From Rufibacter ruber (GTDB taxonomy: Bacteria; Bacteroidota; Bacteroidia; Cytophagales; Hymenobacteraceae): 64,000 bases of DNA. Positions 1 to 9,584 of the stretch are shown one piece after another. Position 1 is the first letter of the stretch; the number at the start of each line of letters is the position of its first letter. The notes below the pieces were generated by a model. It worked only from the letters and a program-made list of their open reading frames with translations. It was not told the DNA's origin and searched no databases. The stretch spans positions 23,041-87,040 of the forward strand of contig NZ_LRMM01000017.1 in NCBI RefSeq assembly GCF_001647275.1, read 5' to 3'. Both the position numbers and the translations under genes were made by a program.

Positions 1-307
1 TCCGCTCATAAACTTTAACTGCCTGCCACCGCTTCTCCGTTAACACAAAAGACCTCGCAGTGTCTTCCAGACCTGCGAGTGTCTGTGCCAGTAGCCGTTG
101 CTCTTCAAATCCTGTATTTCAAACCAGTCCTGAAAAGCTTGCTTCAGACAATGCGCGTCATTCAGGAGCTTGGGCTTTCTGTCTGGTGCGAAGACGGCTG
201 GCGCCATTTCTGGGCCTCACTAAAAGAAAAACCTCACAGGTTTTCAAAACCTGTGTGTTTTGAGCTGTTTTCAGAAAAACAGCTCCAAAACAGGATTAAG
301 CTATTTT
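1..307. other. Gene-free left edge with small repeats
   Basis: No convincing gene is visible. Two small dyads are present: 51-83, where ACCTCGCAG is answered by CTGCGAGT, and 228-259, where AAACCTCACAGG is answered by CCTGTGTGTTT around TTTTCAAAA. Both look like copies of a short ACCT(C)GCAGG-type intergenic repeat. A Pal element (251-293) follows directly before the end of the pirin gene. Confidence 0.5.
251..293. repeat. Pal1 palindromic element
   Basis: First member of the 40-bp family that recurs through the window. The inner stem is GAGCTGTTTT / AAAACAGCTC with outer arms TTTT / AAAACAGG. It lies 15 bp past the stop codon of the pirin gene, where it could act as a terminator hairpin. 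Confidence 0.8.
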
Positions 308-1162
308 TTAATGCCGCCACTCGCCAAACTTGCCCTGCTGGTAGTCCTGGTACGCCTGGTAAATCTCAGCCTCAGTGTTCATCACAAACGGCCCCTGCGC
401 CACCACCGGCTCATTGAACGGCATCGCATGCCCGAACAGCAGAATGCTTTCCTCTGAGGCGGTTACCTGTAGTTCCTCCCCGTCATTGTTGAACTCCACC
501 AGATTCCGGAACGGTACGTCTTGTCCGTTCACGGTCAAGGTGCCTTTGATGATGTAGAAGAAGATATTCCGCTCTGCGGGAACCGTCACGTTGAGTTGCC
601 CGCCCGCCTGGAAGTACACGGTGCTAAGTAGTACGTCTGAGACGGTGTCAAAAGCGCCTTTCTGCCCGTTCCACTCACCAGAAACCAGGTTTACGGTCAC
701 TTTCCCTTCCTCTAAGGAAATGGCCGGTATGTCTTCTTTCTGTAGGCCTTTGTACTGCGGCTCCATCATCTTGTGCTTGGCTGGCAGGTTGAGCCACAGT
801 TGCAGGATTTCCAGCGGGCCGCCCGTCTGCTTGAAGTCTGAGGAGGAAACCTCGGCATGAATCAACCCGCGGCCTGCCGTCATGTACTGCACCCCGCCCG
901 CCGTGATCACGCTCTCATGCCCGCCGGAGTCTTTGTGCATAATGTCGCCCTCCAGAATGAAGGTCACGGTCTCCATGCCGCGGTGCGGATGTGGCCCGAA
1001 CGGCAGTCCGTTGTTCTTGGGTTTGTACACCTGGTGCCCGTGGTGGTTCAGAAACAGGAACGGGTCAATCATCTGCAAACTGCGCGTAGGCAGCGGCGAA
1101 TAGGTGACCAGGTCAGCAATGGGGCGGTATTCAGCGGTATGGATTTTCTTGATGGTTCTCAT
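308..1162 (-). CDS. Pirin family protein
   Basis: Bicupin of 284 residues in the pirin family; members bind a single iron and some have quercetinase activity or act as regulators. The metal site is visible in the N-terminal cupin: H58 and H60 in PHPHRGME, and H102 and E104 in GLIHAE, matching the His3-Glu set of human pirin. The C-terminal cupin (about 180-260) lacks such a set, as is usual. The start at 1162 gives MRTIKKIHTAEYRP, a normal pirin N-terminus. It stands alone, with 165 bp separating it from the next gene. The substrate cannot be told from sequence. Confidence 0.93.
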   Translation of the reverse strand: MRTIKKIHTAEYRPIADLVTYSPLPTRSLQMIDPFLFLNHHGHQVYKPKNNGLPFGPHPHRGMETVTFILEGDIMHKDSGGHESVITAGGVQYMTAGRGLIHAEVSSSDFKQTGGPLEILQLWLNLPAKHKMMEPQYKGLQKEDIPAISLEEGKVTVNLVSGEWNGQKGAFDTVSDVLLSTVYFQAGGQLNVTVPAERNIFFYIIKGTLTVNGQDVPFRNLVEFNNDGEELQVTASEESILLFGHAMPFNEPVVAQGPFVMNTEAEIYQAYQDYQQGKFGEWRH

Positions 1163-1327
1163 AGTGGGAAGATGGTATTCTTAATTATTAACCTTCATTT
1201 TTAATGAAAGTTTTCAGTCTTTGGTGTGACTGGTGCCTTATCTGCCAAATTTTCTGTAGGCGCATGAAAAGTTAGCCACTAGTGGGGCTTGAAAGCAGAT
1301 GATTTCAGGTTTTATGCGTCTACCTTC

Positions 1328-1840
1328 TTATTCAGCAGATTTGTTCACCCTTTTGTAGGTAGTTTCGGTGGCTTTTGATTCCTGCCCTTCTGGGGTAATA
1401 TTATAGGCTGTGATGACTACTTCCTCATCACTGATAACCTCAATGTTGGTTCGCCAGCCCCAGTGTTGTTCCATTTCAGGCGTTACATACGCATAGCCGC
1501 CCAGAACCGAAAGGTCTTTCCCGCCTCTTTGTCCCTCTGAAAACATGATGGCCGAACCATTGTGGAAGGAGTCAACCCAGGCACACTGGAATTTTTCCAG
1601 CTCCAGGTGGTAGCCGTAAATGGCCATGCCCGTAATGGGTTTCCCTTTGAAACTTCCCCGGTACTCATGCAAGATAAACCTCCCATCCAGAATGGGTTTC
1701 ATGGTTCCCCGTACCGGTGATTCATCTTCCAGCTTGCTGGGGTCAAACCAGACTTTGGCCGTTCCCTCCCATTCGCCCACGAGCCTGCTTAGCTGAGAAT
1801 GGGCACCTGTTGTTTTGGAGGTTTCTAGTTTTTCACTCAT
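1328..1840 (-). CDS. DUF1579 family protein
   Basis: A 170-residue protein with the DUF1579 pattern: an N-terminal LVGEWEGTAKVWF strand, a central GRFILHEYRGSFKGKP segment and alternating beta strands suggesting a lipocalin-like barrel. No signal peptide, so probably cytoplasmic. The biochemical role of the family is unknown. The start at 1840 (MSEKLETSKTTG) is the only sensible one; the adjacent upstream gap is AT-rich and leads into the AT-rich island. Confidence 0.85.
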   Translation of the reverse strand: MSEKLETSKTTGAHSQLSRLVGEWEGTAKVWFDPSKLEDESPVRGTMKPILDGRFILHEYRGSFKGKPITGMAIYGYHLELEKFQCAWVDSFHNGSAIMFSEGQRGGKDLSVLGGYAYVTPEMEQHWGWRTNIEVISDEEVVITAYNITPEGQESKATETTYKRVNKSAE

Positions 1841-1979
1841 GGTAGTTGGATATAATTTAGGTAGTTAGTTGTCGTTACTAAATACCTTGCATTGTTAAAT
1901 ATTATTTAATTGCTTGTTATATTATAAAGTTGTCATGCATAAAAGGAACTTTCTTTGAATTCTAAACTTCAGAATAACT

Positions 1980-2627
1980 TTATTTGCAGATGTTTATAAT
2001 TACTTTTTCACTGGCCATAGATCTCTGTTTTCTTAAATTGAAAGATTTACCTTGAAAGGAATTATTTATAAATGATTGTAATGCTCTGACTCTTTGAAAA
2101 TCATTGTCTTCTGAATATATAATTTCATTCTCACAAACCATTGAACTCACCCTTCTCTTAGGTCTCAAATCTATATTGTTAACAGTTAGTCTGGTTTCAT
2201 CTAAAAGATTAGCTTCAATTCCCTTTGCTATATCTTCTAATGCATTAAAAGTGTAATGGATTTCGATTTGTAAATCCTCTATTATGCTTTCCTGAGTAAT
2301 TCTTGACAACCGTTTGATTTCTTTTCTAGCAGATTCTGTTCTTGTAGAATCTAATAGGAGAACATCAAGAAGTTGAATTGAATATTTAGGGTCAATTGTA
2401 CTAATTAATCTAATTGCATTCTTTATTTCAATTGTGTCTTTACTATTTAATGAATTCCAAGAAATTTCAATAAACTTAAGCATAATTTCTTTATCAAGCT
2501 TTGATTTGTCGAATTTTGCAGTCATCTGATGTTGAGTCCAGCCAAAATACGCTATAGCTATAGGTAGTGCGATTTTTGAAATTAAGTCAAAAAAAGCAAT
2601 ACTTCGATCAAAACTATTATTACTCAT
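1980..2627 (-). CDS. Membrane-anchored hypothetical protein, AT-rich
   Basis: A 215-residue protein of no family I recognise. It has one probable membrane segment near the N-terminus (about residues 11-30, ending IAIAYFGW), followed by a mostly helical, highly charged cytoplasmic-type region with many Ile, Lys and Glu. Base composition is clearly more AT-rich than the flanking genes and codons favour A/T in third position, which suggests acquisition from elsewhere. It lies about 65 bp downstream of the nuclease-like gene on the same strand, so the two may be one unit. Translation and start are well supported; function is open. Confidence 0.7.
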   Translation of the reverse strand: MSNNSFDRSIAFFDLISKIALPIAIAYFGWTQHQMTAKFDKSKLDKEIMLKFIEISWNSLNSKDTIEIKNAIRLISTIDPKYSIQLLDVLLLDSTRTESARKEIKRLSRITQESIIEDLQIEIHYTFNALEDIAKGIEANLLDETRLTVNNIDLRPKRRVSSMVCENEIIYSEDNDFQRVRALQSFINNSFQGKSFNLRKQRSMASEKVIINICK

Positions 2628-2691
2628 GCTGATTGTGCATATTAATTATTTTAAATTTCTCCTATTATGGGATTAGTATGTTTGTTCTCCA

Positions 2692-3570
2692 CTACTTTAT
2701 TTCGATTTTTAGTCCAAGTATATTTGATTGATGGAGAAATTGCTTTATGTTGTCAGGATTCCATTGAGTGCATGTTGCAATTGTTTCATCTGAAAGCTTT
2801 ATCTCCTCTTCAGGTTTTATATAATGCCTCTTGTGTCCCCAACGCTGGAAAATTTCCTCAGCGTTATCTTTCGTGCTGAATACGCCAAAACTACCTTGGA
2901 CTTTGTCTGGAAATTTTGTCTTAAGTTCAGCAAATGTTATTGTAGGATTTTGCTCAACATAACTCTTCAGAACAGCATTTACCAAACGTCCTTTATTGTA
3001 TTCTTGTCCTTTAAAAATAAACTTAGAATAGTCTTTACTTAAATATTTAAATCGAAAATACGTGTCAGAGATAACGTATATTTCATTAGTAAGACTTCTA
3101 AATCGTTTTATTGTCATTCCAGCAATAGGTATGCCATTGTATTCATACCCTTGACTTAGCTTTTCTCGAAGGTCATTTGAGATGTCACTTCCAACAAGTA
3201 CTCCAACCCATTTTGGTTTTATAGATTCTGTCCAATAATTTTGGTCTATTGTAAGGATTTGATCTTTTTGAATTAAATAGTCTTCTAGTTGCCTAAGGCT
3301 TAAATCATTAATTTCGTTCAACTTAATTTCAACTATCCCAAGATATTCACCAGAGTACTTAGCAAGTATATCAATTCTACCATCGCCTGCTTTTCTTCCT
3401 TGCCTTAAAGCTATTTCTGCATCTAGAATTGTAACATCATTGAAATTTTGTTTATCAAGTTTTAATATTTCCTCATTCTCAATTAAATAAGCTTCCATTG
3501 CTAATTCTTTCCAAAAAGGATATTCTTTGAGAGTTATATTATTTGCCGTTATCTGCTTAAATACTTCCAT
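2692..3570 (-). CDS. PD-(D/E)XK nuclease-like protein, AT-rich
   Basis: A 292-residue protein with a probable PD-(D/E)XK nuclease core: D67 in GDGRIDILA, then E81-I82-K83 in GIVEIKLNE, and a following LRQLEDYL helix. That arrangement is known from NucS/DUF91-type and related restriction-like nucleases. The C-terminal part (about 190-292) forms a second module with FAELKTKFPDKVQGSFGV and a conserved-looking IKLSDETIATCTQW; I have the impression of similar tails on other restriction-like proteins but cannot name the family. Strongly AT-rich compared with pgi next door. It probably belongs with the membrane protein downstream. A defence role is inference only. Confidence 0.65.
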   Translation of the reverse strand: MEVFKQITANNITLKEYPFWKELAMEAYLIENEEILKLDKQNFNDVTILDAEIALRQGRKAGDGRIDILAKYSGEYLGIVEIKLNEINDLSLRQLEDYLIQKDQILTIDQNYWTESIKPKWVGVLVGSDISNDLREKLSQGYEYNGIPIAGMTIKRFRSLTNEIYVISDTYFRFKYLSKDYSKFIFKGQEYNKGRLVNAVLKSYVEQNPTITFAELKTKFPDKVQGSFGVFSTKDNAEEIFQRWGHKRHYIKPEEEIKLSDETIATCTQWNPDNIKQFLHQSNILGLKIEIK

Positions 3571-3619
3571 GTAATTATAAGATGTATGTTTCTGTACAGG
3601 ACAGAGGGATAATTTTTTT

Positions 3620-5272
3620 CTACTTCCTGAACGCCTTAAACTGGTTAATTAACCCATTGGTAGAGCTGTCATGGCTGGTCACTTCCTCCGCACTGGTCAA
3701 CTCCGGTAGAATTTTCTTGGCCAGCTGTTTGCCCAGTTCCACGCCCCACTGGTCAAAGCTGTAAACGTTCCAGATCACGCCCTGTACGAAGATCTTGTGC
3801 TCGTACATCGCAATCAGGGCACCCAAAGTTTTAGGGTCCAGTTGCTTGAACAAAATAGAATTGGTAGGGCGGTTGCCTTCAAAGATTTTGTAGACCTTGA
3901 GGGTATTAATGTCTTCCTCTGAGCAGCCCAGCTGGTGCATTTCTTCAATCACCTGCTCCTCATTCTTTCCGTTCATGAGCGCCTCGGTCTGCGCGAAGAA
4001 GTTGGCCATGAGCTTAGGGTGGTGGTCGCCCAGCGGGTTGTGGCTGAGGGCCGGGGCCAGGAAATCACATGGTATCAATTTAGTGCCCTGGTGAATGAGT
4101 TGGTAGAACGCGTGCTGCCCGTTGGTGCCGGGTTCGCCCCAGATAATAGGGCCGGTCTGGTAGTTCACGGGTTGGCCGTTGCGGTCTACGTACTTGCCGT
4201 TGCTCTCCATGTCGCCTTGCTGGAAGTACGCGGCAAAACGGTGCATGTACTGGTCATACGGCAGCAGGACGTGAGATTCGGCCTCAAAGAAATTGTTGTA
4301 CCAGATGCCCAGCAAGGCCAGAAGTACCGGGGCGTTCTGCTCAAAAGGAGCCGTCTTGAAATGGTTGTCCATGGCGTGGGCCCCGGCCAGAAGCTCCTTG
4401 AAGTTCTCATAGCCCACGGTGCAGGCAATAGACAACCCAATGGCCGACCACAGCGAATAACGGCCGCCCACCCAGTCCCAGAACTCAAACATATTCTGGG
4501 TATCAATGCCAAATTCGGCCACCGCCTTTGCGTTGGTAGACAGCGCCACGAAGTGCTTTTTAATGTGCTCCTCGTCTTTCACCTGCTCCAGGAACCAGCT
4601 GCGGGCGCTGTGGGCGTTGGTCATGGTCTCCTGCGTGGTGAACGTCTTGGAGGCAATCATGAACAGCGTGGTCTCGGCGTCAATCTTCTTGAGCGTCTCG
4701 GCAATGTGGGTGCCGTCTACGTTGGAGACAAAGTAGGTGGTGATGTTCGGTTTTTTATAGGCTCCCAAGGCCTCGGTTACCATCACCGGACCCAAATCTG
4801 AGCCGCCAATACCAATGTTCACAATGGTGGAAATGGGTTTGCCGGTATAGCCTTTCCAGTCACCGTTGATGATGGCGTTAGAAAATTTCTCTACCTGCGC
4901 CAGCACGCGGTTCACTTCGGGCATCACATCCTGGCCGTCTACCAGCACCGGGGTATTAGACTGGTTGCGCAACGCCACGTGCAGTACCGAGCGGTCTTCA
5001 GTGAAGTTGATTTTCTCGCCAGAGAACATGGCGGCAATGGCATCTTGCAAACCGCATTCCTGCGCCAGTTCTACCAGCAGCGAGCGGGTTTCCTCGGTGA
5101 TCCGGTTTTTGGAGTAGTCCAGCAGAATATCCTCAAAGGTGAGGCTGAATTTCTGGAAACGCTCCGGGTCCTGCGCGAACAGGTCTATCAGGTGGGCTGA
5201 CTGTAGTTGGCTGAAATGCTGCGAAAGCTTCTCCCAGGCTTGGGTAGTGGTAGGGTTTACGGCTGGAAACAT
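3620..5272 (-). CDS. pgi: Glucose-6-phosphate isomerase
   Basis: Interconverts glucose 6-phosphate and fructose 6-phosphate in glycolysis and gluconeogenesis. The protein of 550 residues has the family signatures [17 protein letters not shown] and [16 protein letters not shown] and the IGGSDLGP sugar-phosphate loop. The reading frame is open up to 5599, but the upstream 109 codons run through Pal2 and look non-coding; the ATG at 5272 ([16 protein letters not shown]) gives the normal family length. It is divergent from the fatty acid hydroxylase gene with Pal2 between them. It ends 49 bp from the start of the AT-rich nuclease gene, so the island seems to have a sharp edge here. Confidence 0.96.
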   Translation of the reverse strand: MFPAVNPTTTQAWEKLSQHFSQLQSAHLIDLFAQDPERFQKFSLTFEDILLDYSKNRITEETRSLLVELAQECGLQDAIAAMFSGEKINFTEDRSVLHVALRNQSNTPVLVDGQDVMPEVNRVLAQVEKFSNAIINGDWKGYTGKPISTIVNIGIGGSDLGPVMVTEALGAYKKPNITTYFVSNVDGTHIAETLKKIDAETTLFMIASKTFTTQETMTNAHSARSWFLEQVKDEEHIKKHFVALSTNAKAVAEFGIDTQNMFEFWDWVGGRYSLWSAIGLSIACTVGYENFKELLAGAHAMDNHFKTAPFEQNAPVLLALLGIWYNNFFEAESHVLLPYDQYMHRFAAYFQQGDMESNGKYVDRNGQPVNYQTGPIIWGEPGTNGQHAFYQLIHQGTKLIPCDFLAPALSHNPLGDHHPKLMANFFAQTEALMNGKNEEQVIEEMHQLGCSEEDINTLKVYKIFEGNRPTNSILFKQLDPKTLGALIAMYEHKIFVQGVIWNVYSFDQWGVELGKQLAKKILPELTSAEEVTSHDSSTNGLINQFKAFRK

Positions 5273-5370
5273 GAAATAAATGCGTCTTTTCTGAATGATG
5301 TAGGGGAGCGAAGTTAGGAAAAGACGGGGGTTTAGGAAAACTCTTTTAAGGAGCGCCGCCGCCAGGTTTC

Positions 5371-5410
5371 CTGTTTTGGGGCTGTTTTCAGGAAAACAGG
5401 CCAAAAACGC
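5371..5410. repeat. Pal2 palindromic element
   Basis: CTGTTTTGGGGCTGTTTTC faces GAAAACAGGCCAAAAACGC. It sits between the 5' ends of two divergent genes (pgi and the hydroxylase), so it cannot terminate either one in the usual sense. Confidence 0.8.
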
Positions 5411-5439
5411 AAGGTTAGTCAGCACCCCAAATACCATGA

Positions 5440-6360
5440 ATGTCTGCCCTCGTTTTACCAAAAGAAGAACCTTGCGTAAGGAAGGATATGACGAAAAACA
5501 AATGGCTGGCTCTCTTTGACAAAGCGGCTCCGGTAGTGGGGGGCGTGGCGCTGGCATTGCTCTACCTGGAAACCAGAAAGCCCCTCCGGCCCCGCACACA
5601 GCCCGGCTGGGACCGCCGGAAAACCAATGCGGCGGTGGCGGCTACCGCGTCTGTAGGGTTGCGGCTGGTGTTGGTGCCGGCGCTGGTGCTTTCGGCGCAG
5701 CGGGCAAGCCAGAAGCAAAGCGGGCTCCTGCCTATGCTGCCCTTGCCCGCCGCCGCGCAGGGGGCGCTGGCGTTCCTGCTGCTGGACTACGGCAATTACC
5801 TGTGGCACGTGCTGAACCACCGGTTCACGCTGCTCTGGCGCTTCCACCACGTGCACCACACAGATCTGGATCTGGACGTGACCACGGCGTGGCGGTTCCA
5901 TCTGGGCGAAGTGCTGGTCAGTGCGTTTTACCGGGGCGCGGTGGCGCGGGTGGTGGGGCCCACTCCCCAACAGGTGCTCGCCTATGAGTTGCTTTATGAG
6001 GCGGCTACTGCATTTCACCACAGCAACTGGCGGCTGCCGTACCGGCTGGAGAAGGCTTTGAATTGGCTGGTGGTCACGCCGCGCATGCACGGAATACACC
6101 ACTCCATTGTGCACCAGGAAACTGACAGCAATTTTTCAGTAGTTTTTTCCTTCTGGGATCGGCTGCACCAGACCGTGCGGCTGAACGTGCCCCAGCAGGA
6201 GATCACCGTTGGCGTGCCGGCCTTCCGTGACCCGCAGGAACTCACGTATGGTCAACTGCAGCAGCTTCCCTTCACCTCCCTTCGCCCGTGGCGATTGCCA
6301 GATGGGTCAGTGCCGGAAAGGGAGCCGCTGCCGTTGCCTCTTGATGATTTGGCTGAATAA
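5440..6360 (+). CDS. Fatty acid hydroxylase / sterol desaturase family
   Basis: Integral membrane di-iron enzyme of up to 306 residues. The histidine boxes of the family are visible: HVLNH (HX3H), FHHVHH and, after a spacer, FHHSNW and HGIHHS. Hydrophobic stretches lie at about 30-45, 68-85 and 105-125. Members hydroxylate or desaturate fatty acyl, sterol or carotenoid substrates; the actual substrate is not evident. The first ATG is at 5440, but ATG 5488 ([15 protein letters not shown]), preceded by AAGGA, is at least as likely and would give 290 residues. Single gene with its own divergent upstream region. Confidence 0.88.
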   Translation: MSALVLPKEEPCVRKDMTKNKWLALFDKAAPVVGGVALALLYLETRKPLRPRTQPGWDRRKTNAAVAATASVGLRLVLVPALVLSAQRASQKQSGLLPMLPLPAAAQGALAFLLLDYGNYLWHVLNHRFTLLWRFHHVHHTDLDLDVTTAWRFHLGEVLVSAFYRGAVARVVGPTPQQVLAYELLYEAATAFHHSNWRLPYRLEKALNWLVVTPRMHGIHHSIVHQETDSNFSVVFSFWDRLHQTVRLNVPQQEITVGVPAFRDPQELTYGQLQQLPFTSLRPWRLPDGSVPEREPLPLPLDDLAE

Positions 6361-6389
6361 GGGAGAATACCGGAAGCAAAAATAGAAGA

Positions 6390-7019
6390 TTACCGCACCC
6401 ACTGCTGGATTAGCCGCTCGGCAAACTGCTCGTCTTTCCAGCCCGAGAGGCGGGTGGGTCTACGGGGATTTTCATTCAGGTACCACTGCTGCAGAATACT
6501 TTTCACGGCGGGGTAGCGGGCAGAGAAGTCACTGTAGCTGTTGGGCGAAATGGTCTGCTCACTGGGGCGGGCGGGAACGGCAATAATCAAATGGTGCAGT
6601 TCGCCGTCCCGGTCCAGAATCATGACGCCCACCGGCAGTATCTCCAGTACCGTTCCCGGCTCCAGTTTCTCACTGATCACCAGAACGGGAAGCGGCGCAG
6701 CCGGTCGGCCCTGGGCCGAATCAACCAGCGTAGACGGGATAAACCCGTGGTTGGCGGGGTACGGCAGGAACTCCAGCTGGCGGGGCTGGCCAGCCTCGGT
6801 CTGGGGCACAAACTCCTTCTGCTCGGCGGCATACACCAGCGGGTGCGAAGAGCCGGCCGGGGTCTCAATGACCGCCTGCCAATGCTTGGTCTGGGTCAAC
6901 GCCGGCAGCTCCCGCAGGTTCTTCTTGCAGCCAAAGGCAGTGAGGCACAGGAGCACGGGTAACAATACCCGAAACGGAGTCGTGCAAGCGTAAAAAGTAG
7001 CCGTGGTAAGATTCTTCAT
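6390..7019 (-). CDS. Pyrophosphatase-like lipoprotein, probably inactive
   Basis: A 209-residue protein with a signal peptide ending in a lipobox-like LTAFGC (C31), so probably a membrane-anchored lipoprotein. The rest resembles family I inorganic pyrophosphatase: VIETPAGS (E52), PYPANHGFIPSTL (equivalent of the YPADYGFIP motif) and LEPGTVLEILPVGVMILDRD. However the DGDPxD metal motif is replaced by a stretch with no Asp (about 100-112, SAQGRPAAPL), the second tyrosine of the YP..YG motif is H91 and the K after the late Asp motif is missing. Catalysis looks lost. The start is placed at 7019 because the open frame upstream reads through Pal3. Homology is my own alignment by eye. Confidence 0.7.
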   Translation of the reverse strand: MKNLTTATFYACTTPFRVLLPVLLCLTAFGCKKNLRELPALTQTKHWQAVIETPAGSSHPLVYAAEQKEFVPQTEAGQPRQLEFLPYPANHGFIPSTLVDSAQGRPAAPLPVLVISEKLEPGTVLEILPVGVMILDRDGELHHLIIAVPARPSEQTISPNSYSDFSARYPAVKSILQQWYLNENPRRPTRLSGWKDEQFAERLIQQWVR

Positions 7020-7067
7020 TTTGTTGGGAAAGCTTCTGTAGAAGTAACGCCTGAAAAGATTTCTATT

Positions 7068-7107
7068 GCGTTTTAGGGCTATTTTCTGAAAAACAGGCCT
7101 AAAACGC
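7068..7107. repeat. Pal3 palindromic element
   Basis: GCGTTTTAGGGCTATTTTC faces GAAAAACAGGCCTAAAACGC. The TTTTAGG / CCTAAAA pair differs from other copies in both arms at once. Confidence 0.8.
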
Positions 7108-7209
7108 AAATGATGAACCACGGCTGCAATTGGCTGCCAGCCTCTCCCGGTATGCTTTTACATTTCCGGTTTAGAAAACAGGTAGCTGTGGTTTATATTC
7201 CGGCCCATG

Positions 7210-7249
7210 GCGTTTTGGAGCTGTTTTCTGAAAAACGGCTCCAAAACGC
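7210..7249. repeat. Pal4 palindromic element
   Basis: GCGTTTTGGAGCTGTTTTC faces GAAAAACGGCTCCAAAACGC. It is the second copy in the same divergent gap, about 100 bp from Pal3. Confidence 0.8.
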
Positions 7250-7743
7250 AAACACGGGGAGCCGCATCTTTTCCGGCCCGGTTTCTTTAGTTCTTCTCTG
7301 CTGTTCGGGGGGGCGTCACACCTTAATTCCTCTGCAGATTTGAAATTTGGCCTACAGAAAATCTTAGAGGTTGTTTACACGGGGCCTTTGCGCTGCAACC
7401 GGCCTTCAAAAGAACCTGACCTCTGGGTTGCCTCGCACCATGGCGCTGCTCAAAAAACGCTATAGAAAAACCTTTTGCTCCCCGTTTTCGCCCGCAAAAT
7501 AATGATGGAAACCAGCGCTTAGGGGCAGAACAGGATTACAAATTCCCTGCGGCGCTTGATTCCTGACTGGGAACCCGGGTTTGTACTATTAACCGCTCTT
7601 CTTCTTTTGAAAACAAAGTGATTGAACCGCTGATTAGTGTTTCTGCTTTATGGCGGCCACTTCTTAACCATCTGGGGGCAAGGTCGTACCTCTAATGGGC
7701 TTTGCGTGTTCATGCGCAGGGCTAACTCTCAAAAACAGGTACT

Positions 7744-9528
7744 ATGGAAAAGCAGAAAGTAGGCGATTTTCTTATACAGCGGCTGGGCGAATGGGGCGTA
7801 ACACGCCTCTTCGGGTATCCCGGTGACGGCATCAACGGCATTATGGGGGCGCTTGACCGCGCCGAAGGAAAGCTGGAGTTTGTGCAGGTGCGGCATGAGG
7901 AGGTGGCCTCGCTCATGGCCTGTGCCCACGCCAAATACACGGGAGAGGTGGGCGTGTGTCTGGCTACCTCGGGGCCGGGGGCCATTCACCTGCTCAACGG
8001 GTTGTATGACGCCAAGCTGGACCACCAGCCGGTGGTGGCGCTGGTAGGGCAGAAGGGACAGAAAGCCTTGGGCGGCCATGCCCAGCAGGAGGTAGACTTG
8101 ATGACTCTGTTCAAAGATGTGGCCAGTGAGTACGTGCACATGGTCACAGACCCTAGCCAGGTGCGGCACGTGCTGGACCGGGCGTTTAGGATTGCCAAAT
8201 ACCAGCGCACCGTTACCTGCGTGATTCTGCCCAGTGACGTGCAGGACGAAGAATACCAGGACCCAGAGCACACCCACGGCACCATCCACACCGGCACGGG
8301 CTATCTGGAGCCCCGCGTGCTGCCCCGCCCCGAAGACTTGCAACGCGCCGCCAATGTTTTGAACGCCGGCCAGAAAGTAGCCATTCTGATAGGGATTGGT
8401 GCCAAAGACGCCGCGGCGGAAGTGATGCAAGTAGCCGAGGTGTTGGGAGCCGGGGTGGCCAAAGCCTATCTGGGCAAAGCGGTGCTGCCAGACGAACTGC
8501 CGTTTGTGACGGGCGGGATTGGGTTCTTTGGCACCACCGCCAGCCACCAGATGATGCAGGAGTGCGACACGCTGCTCATGGTGGGCTCCCGCTTCCCGTA
8601 TTCAGAATTTCTACCCAAAGAAGGACAGGCGCGCGGCGTGCAGATTGATTTGGACGGACGCATGGTGAGTTTGCGTTACCCCATGGAGGTGCCGCTCATA
8701 GGCGACAGCGCCGAAACACTAAAAGCCCTGCTTCCGCTGCTCAAACGCAAAGAAGACCGCAGCTGGCGCCAAAAGATAGAGCAAGACATTAAAGATTGGT
8801 GGCAGCAGACCGAAGAGCAGGCCCAGCACCCTGGCCAGCCTGTCAATCCCAAACTGGTTTTTCAGAAGCTGTCGCCCTTGTTGCCTGACAACTGCATCAT
8901 GGCCGCCGATTCTGGCTCCTCTTCCAGCTGGATGTCGCAGTACATCAGGATCAGGGAGGGTATGAAGTTCTCGGTGTCTGGTACGTTGGCCACCATGGGC
9001 TGCGCCGTGCCGTATGCACTCGCGGCTAAGTTTGCCTATCCAGACCGGTTGGCCGTGGCCTTTGTGGGCGACGGTGCCATGCAGATGAGCAGCAACGCTG
9101 AACTGCTCACCATCCAGAAATACTGGCAGCAGTGGGCAGATCCGCGCCTGCTGGTGCTGGTGCTTAACAACCGTGACCTGAACTTCGTGACCTGGGAGCA
9201 GCGCATGAACGAGGGCAACCCCAAATTTGACGCCTCCCAAGTGCTGCCAGAATTCAATTTTTCGGCGTACGCCGAATCCTTGGGCCTGAAAGGTATCCGG
9301 ATTGAAACCCCTGACCAGATAGACGACGCCCTGCAGCAGGCCCTCGCTGCAGACCGGCCCGTGGTGGTAGAGGTGCTGGCTGACCCTGAGATTGTGCCGT
9401 TCACCACCCAGGTAGCCGCCCAGTCTGCTGACAACATTGCCGCGGCCATTCAGAAAGGTGACAAAGCCGCCGGTCAGCATCTGGAGGAACCCCTGGAAGG
9501 TGCCGTAGCAGAGGCAGGTGAGGAGTAG
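7744..9528 (+). CDS. Thiamine-diphosphate-dependent enzyme, pyruvate oxidase type
   Basis: A 594-residue member of the pyruvate oxidase/acetolactate synthase family. The catalytic glutamate of the pyrimidine domain is in RHEEVASLMA (about residue 52), and the diphosphate-binding signature runs from GDG at 442-444 to NN at 475-476. The central domain (about 190-330) resembles the FAD/dehydrogenase-like middle domain. Closest in kind to the YdaP/PoxB-like proteins that oxidatively decarboxylate pyruvate, but an alpha-keto-acid decarboxylase with another substrate cannot be excluded. Single gene with a strong Pal5 hairpin directly at its end. Confidence 0.88.
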   Translation: MEKQKVGDFLIQRLGEWGVTRLFGYPGDGINGIMGALDRAEGKLEFVQVRHEEVASLMACAHAKYTGEVGVCLATSGPGAIHLLNGLYDAKLDHQPVVALVGQKGQKALGGHAQQEVDLMTLFKDVASEYVHMVTDPSQVRHVLDRAFRIAKYQRTVTCVILPSDVQDEEYQDPEHTHGTIHTGTGYLEPRVLPRPEDLQRAANVLNAGQKVAILIGIGAKDAAAEVMQVAEVLGAGVAKAYLGKAVLPDELPFVTGGIGFFGTTASHQMMQECDTLLMVGSRFPYSEFLPKEGQARGVQIDLDGRMVSLRYPMEVPLIGDSAETLKALLPLLKRKEDRSWRQKIEQDIKDWWQQTEEQAQHPGQPVNPKLVFQKLSPLLPDNCIMAADSGSSSSWMSQYIRIREGMKFSVSGTLATMGCAVPYALAAKFAYPDRLAVAFVGDGAMQMSSNAELLTIQKYWQQWADPRLLVLVLNNRDLNFVTWEQRMNEGNPKFDASQVLPEFNFSAYAESLGLKGIRIETPDQIDDALQQALAADRPVVVEVLADPEIVPFTTQVAAQSADNIAAAIQKGDKAAGQHLEEPLEGAVAEAGEE

Positions 9529-9530
9529 CA

Positions 9531-9582
9531 GAGTTTCTGTTTTTGGCCTGTTTTCAGGAAAACAGGCCCAAAACAGAAACTC
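9531..9582. repeat. Pal5 palindromic element, longest arms
   Basis: The arms extend to 25 bp with one mismatch (GAGTTTCTG outside GTTTTTGGCCTGTTTTC, loop AG). It begins just after the stop codon of the thiamine-diphosphate enzyme, a position suited to termination, though no pure T run follows. Confidence 0.85.
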
Positions 9583-9584
9583 TG

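Larger units (their letters stand above)
7020..7743. other. Long divergent intergenic region
   Basis: A 724-bp gap between the pyrophosphatase-like gene and the thiamine-diphosphate enzyme. It holds two Pal elements (7068-7107 and 7210-7249). The remaining 490 bp contain no convincing gene, and I could not match a thiamine riboswitch in it. A long leader for the downstream enzyme is possible. Confidence 0.5.

Noticed and set aside
5273..5599. N-terminal extension of 109 codons of glucose-6-phosphate isomerase
   Set aside because: It passes through Pal2 and the divergent hydroxylase gene; the ATG at 5272 gives the normal family length.
7373..7560. Possible thiamine riboswitch before the thiamine-diphosphate enzyme
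   Set aside because: There is an AACCTGAC segment, but no CTGAGA box and no matching GCCAGCG/AGGGA arm, and the enzyme uses thiamine diphosphate rather than making it.
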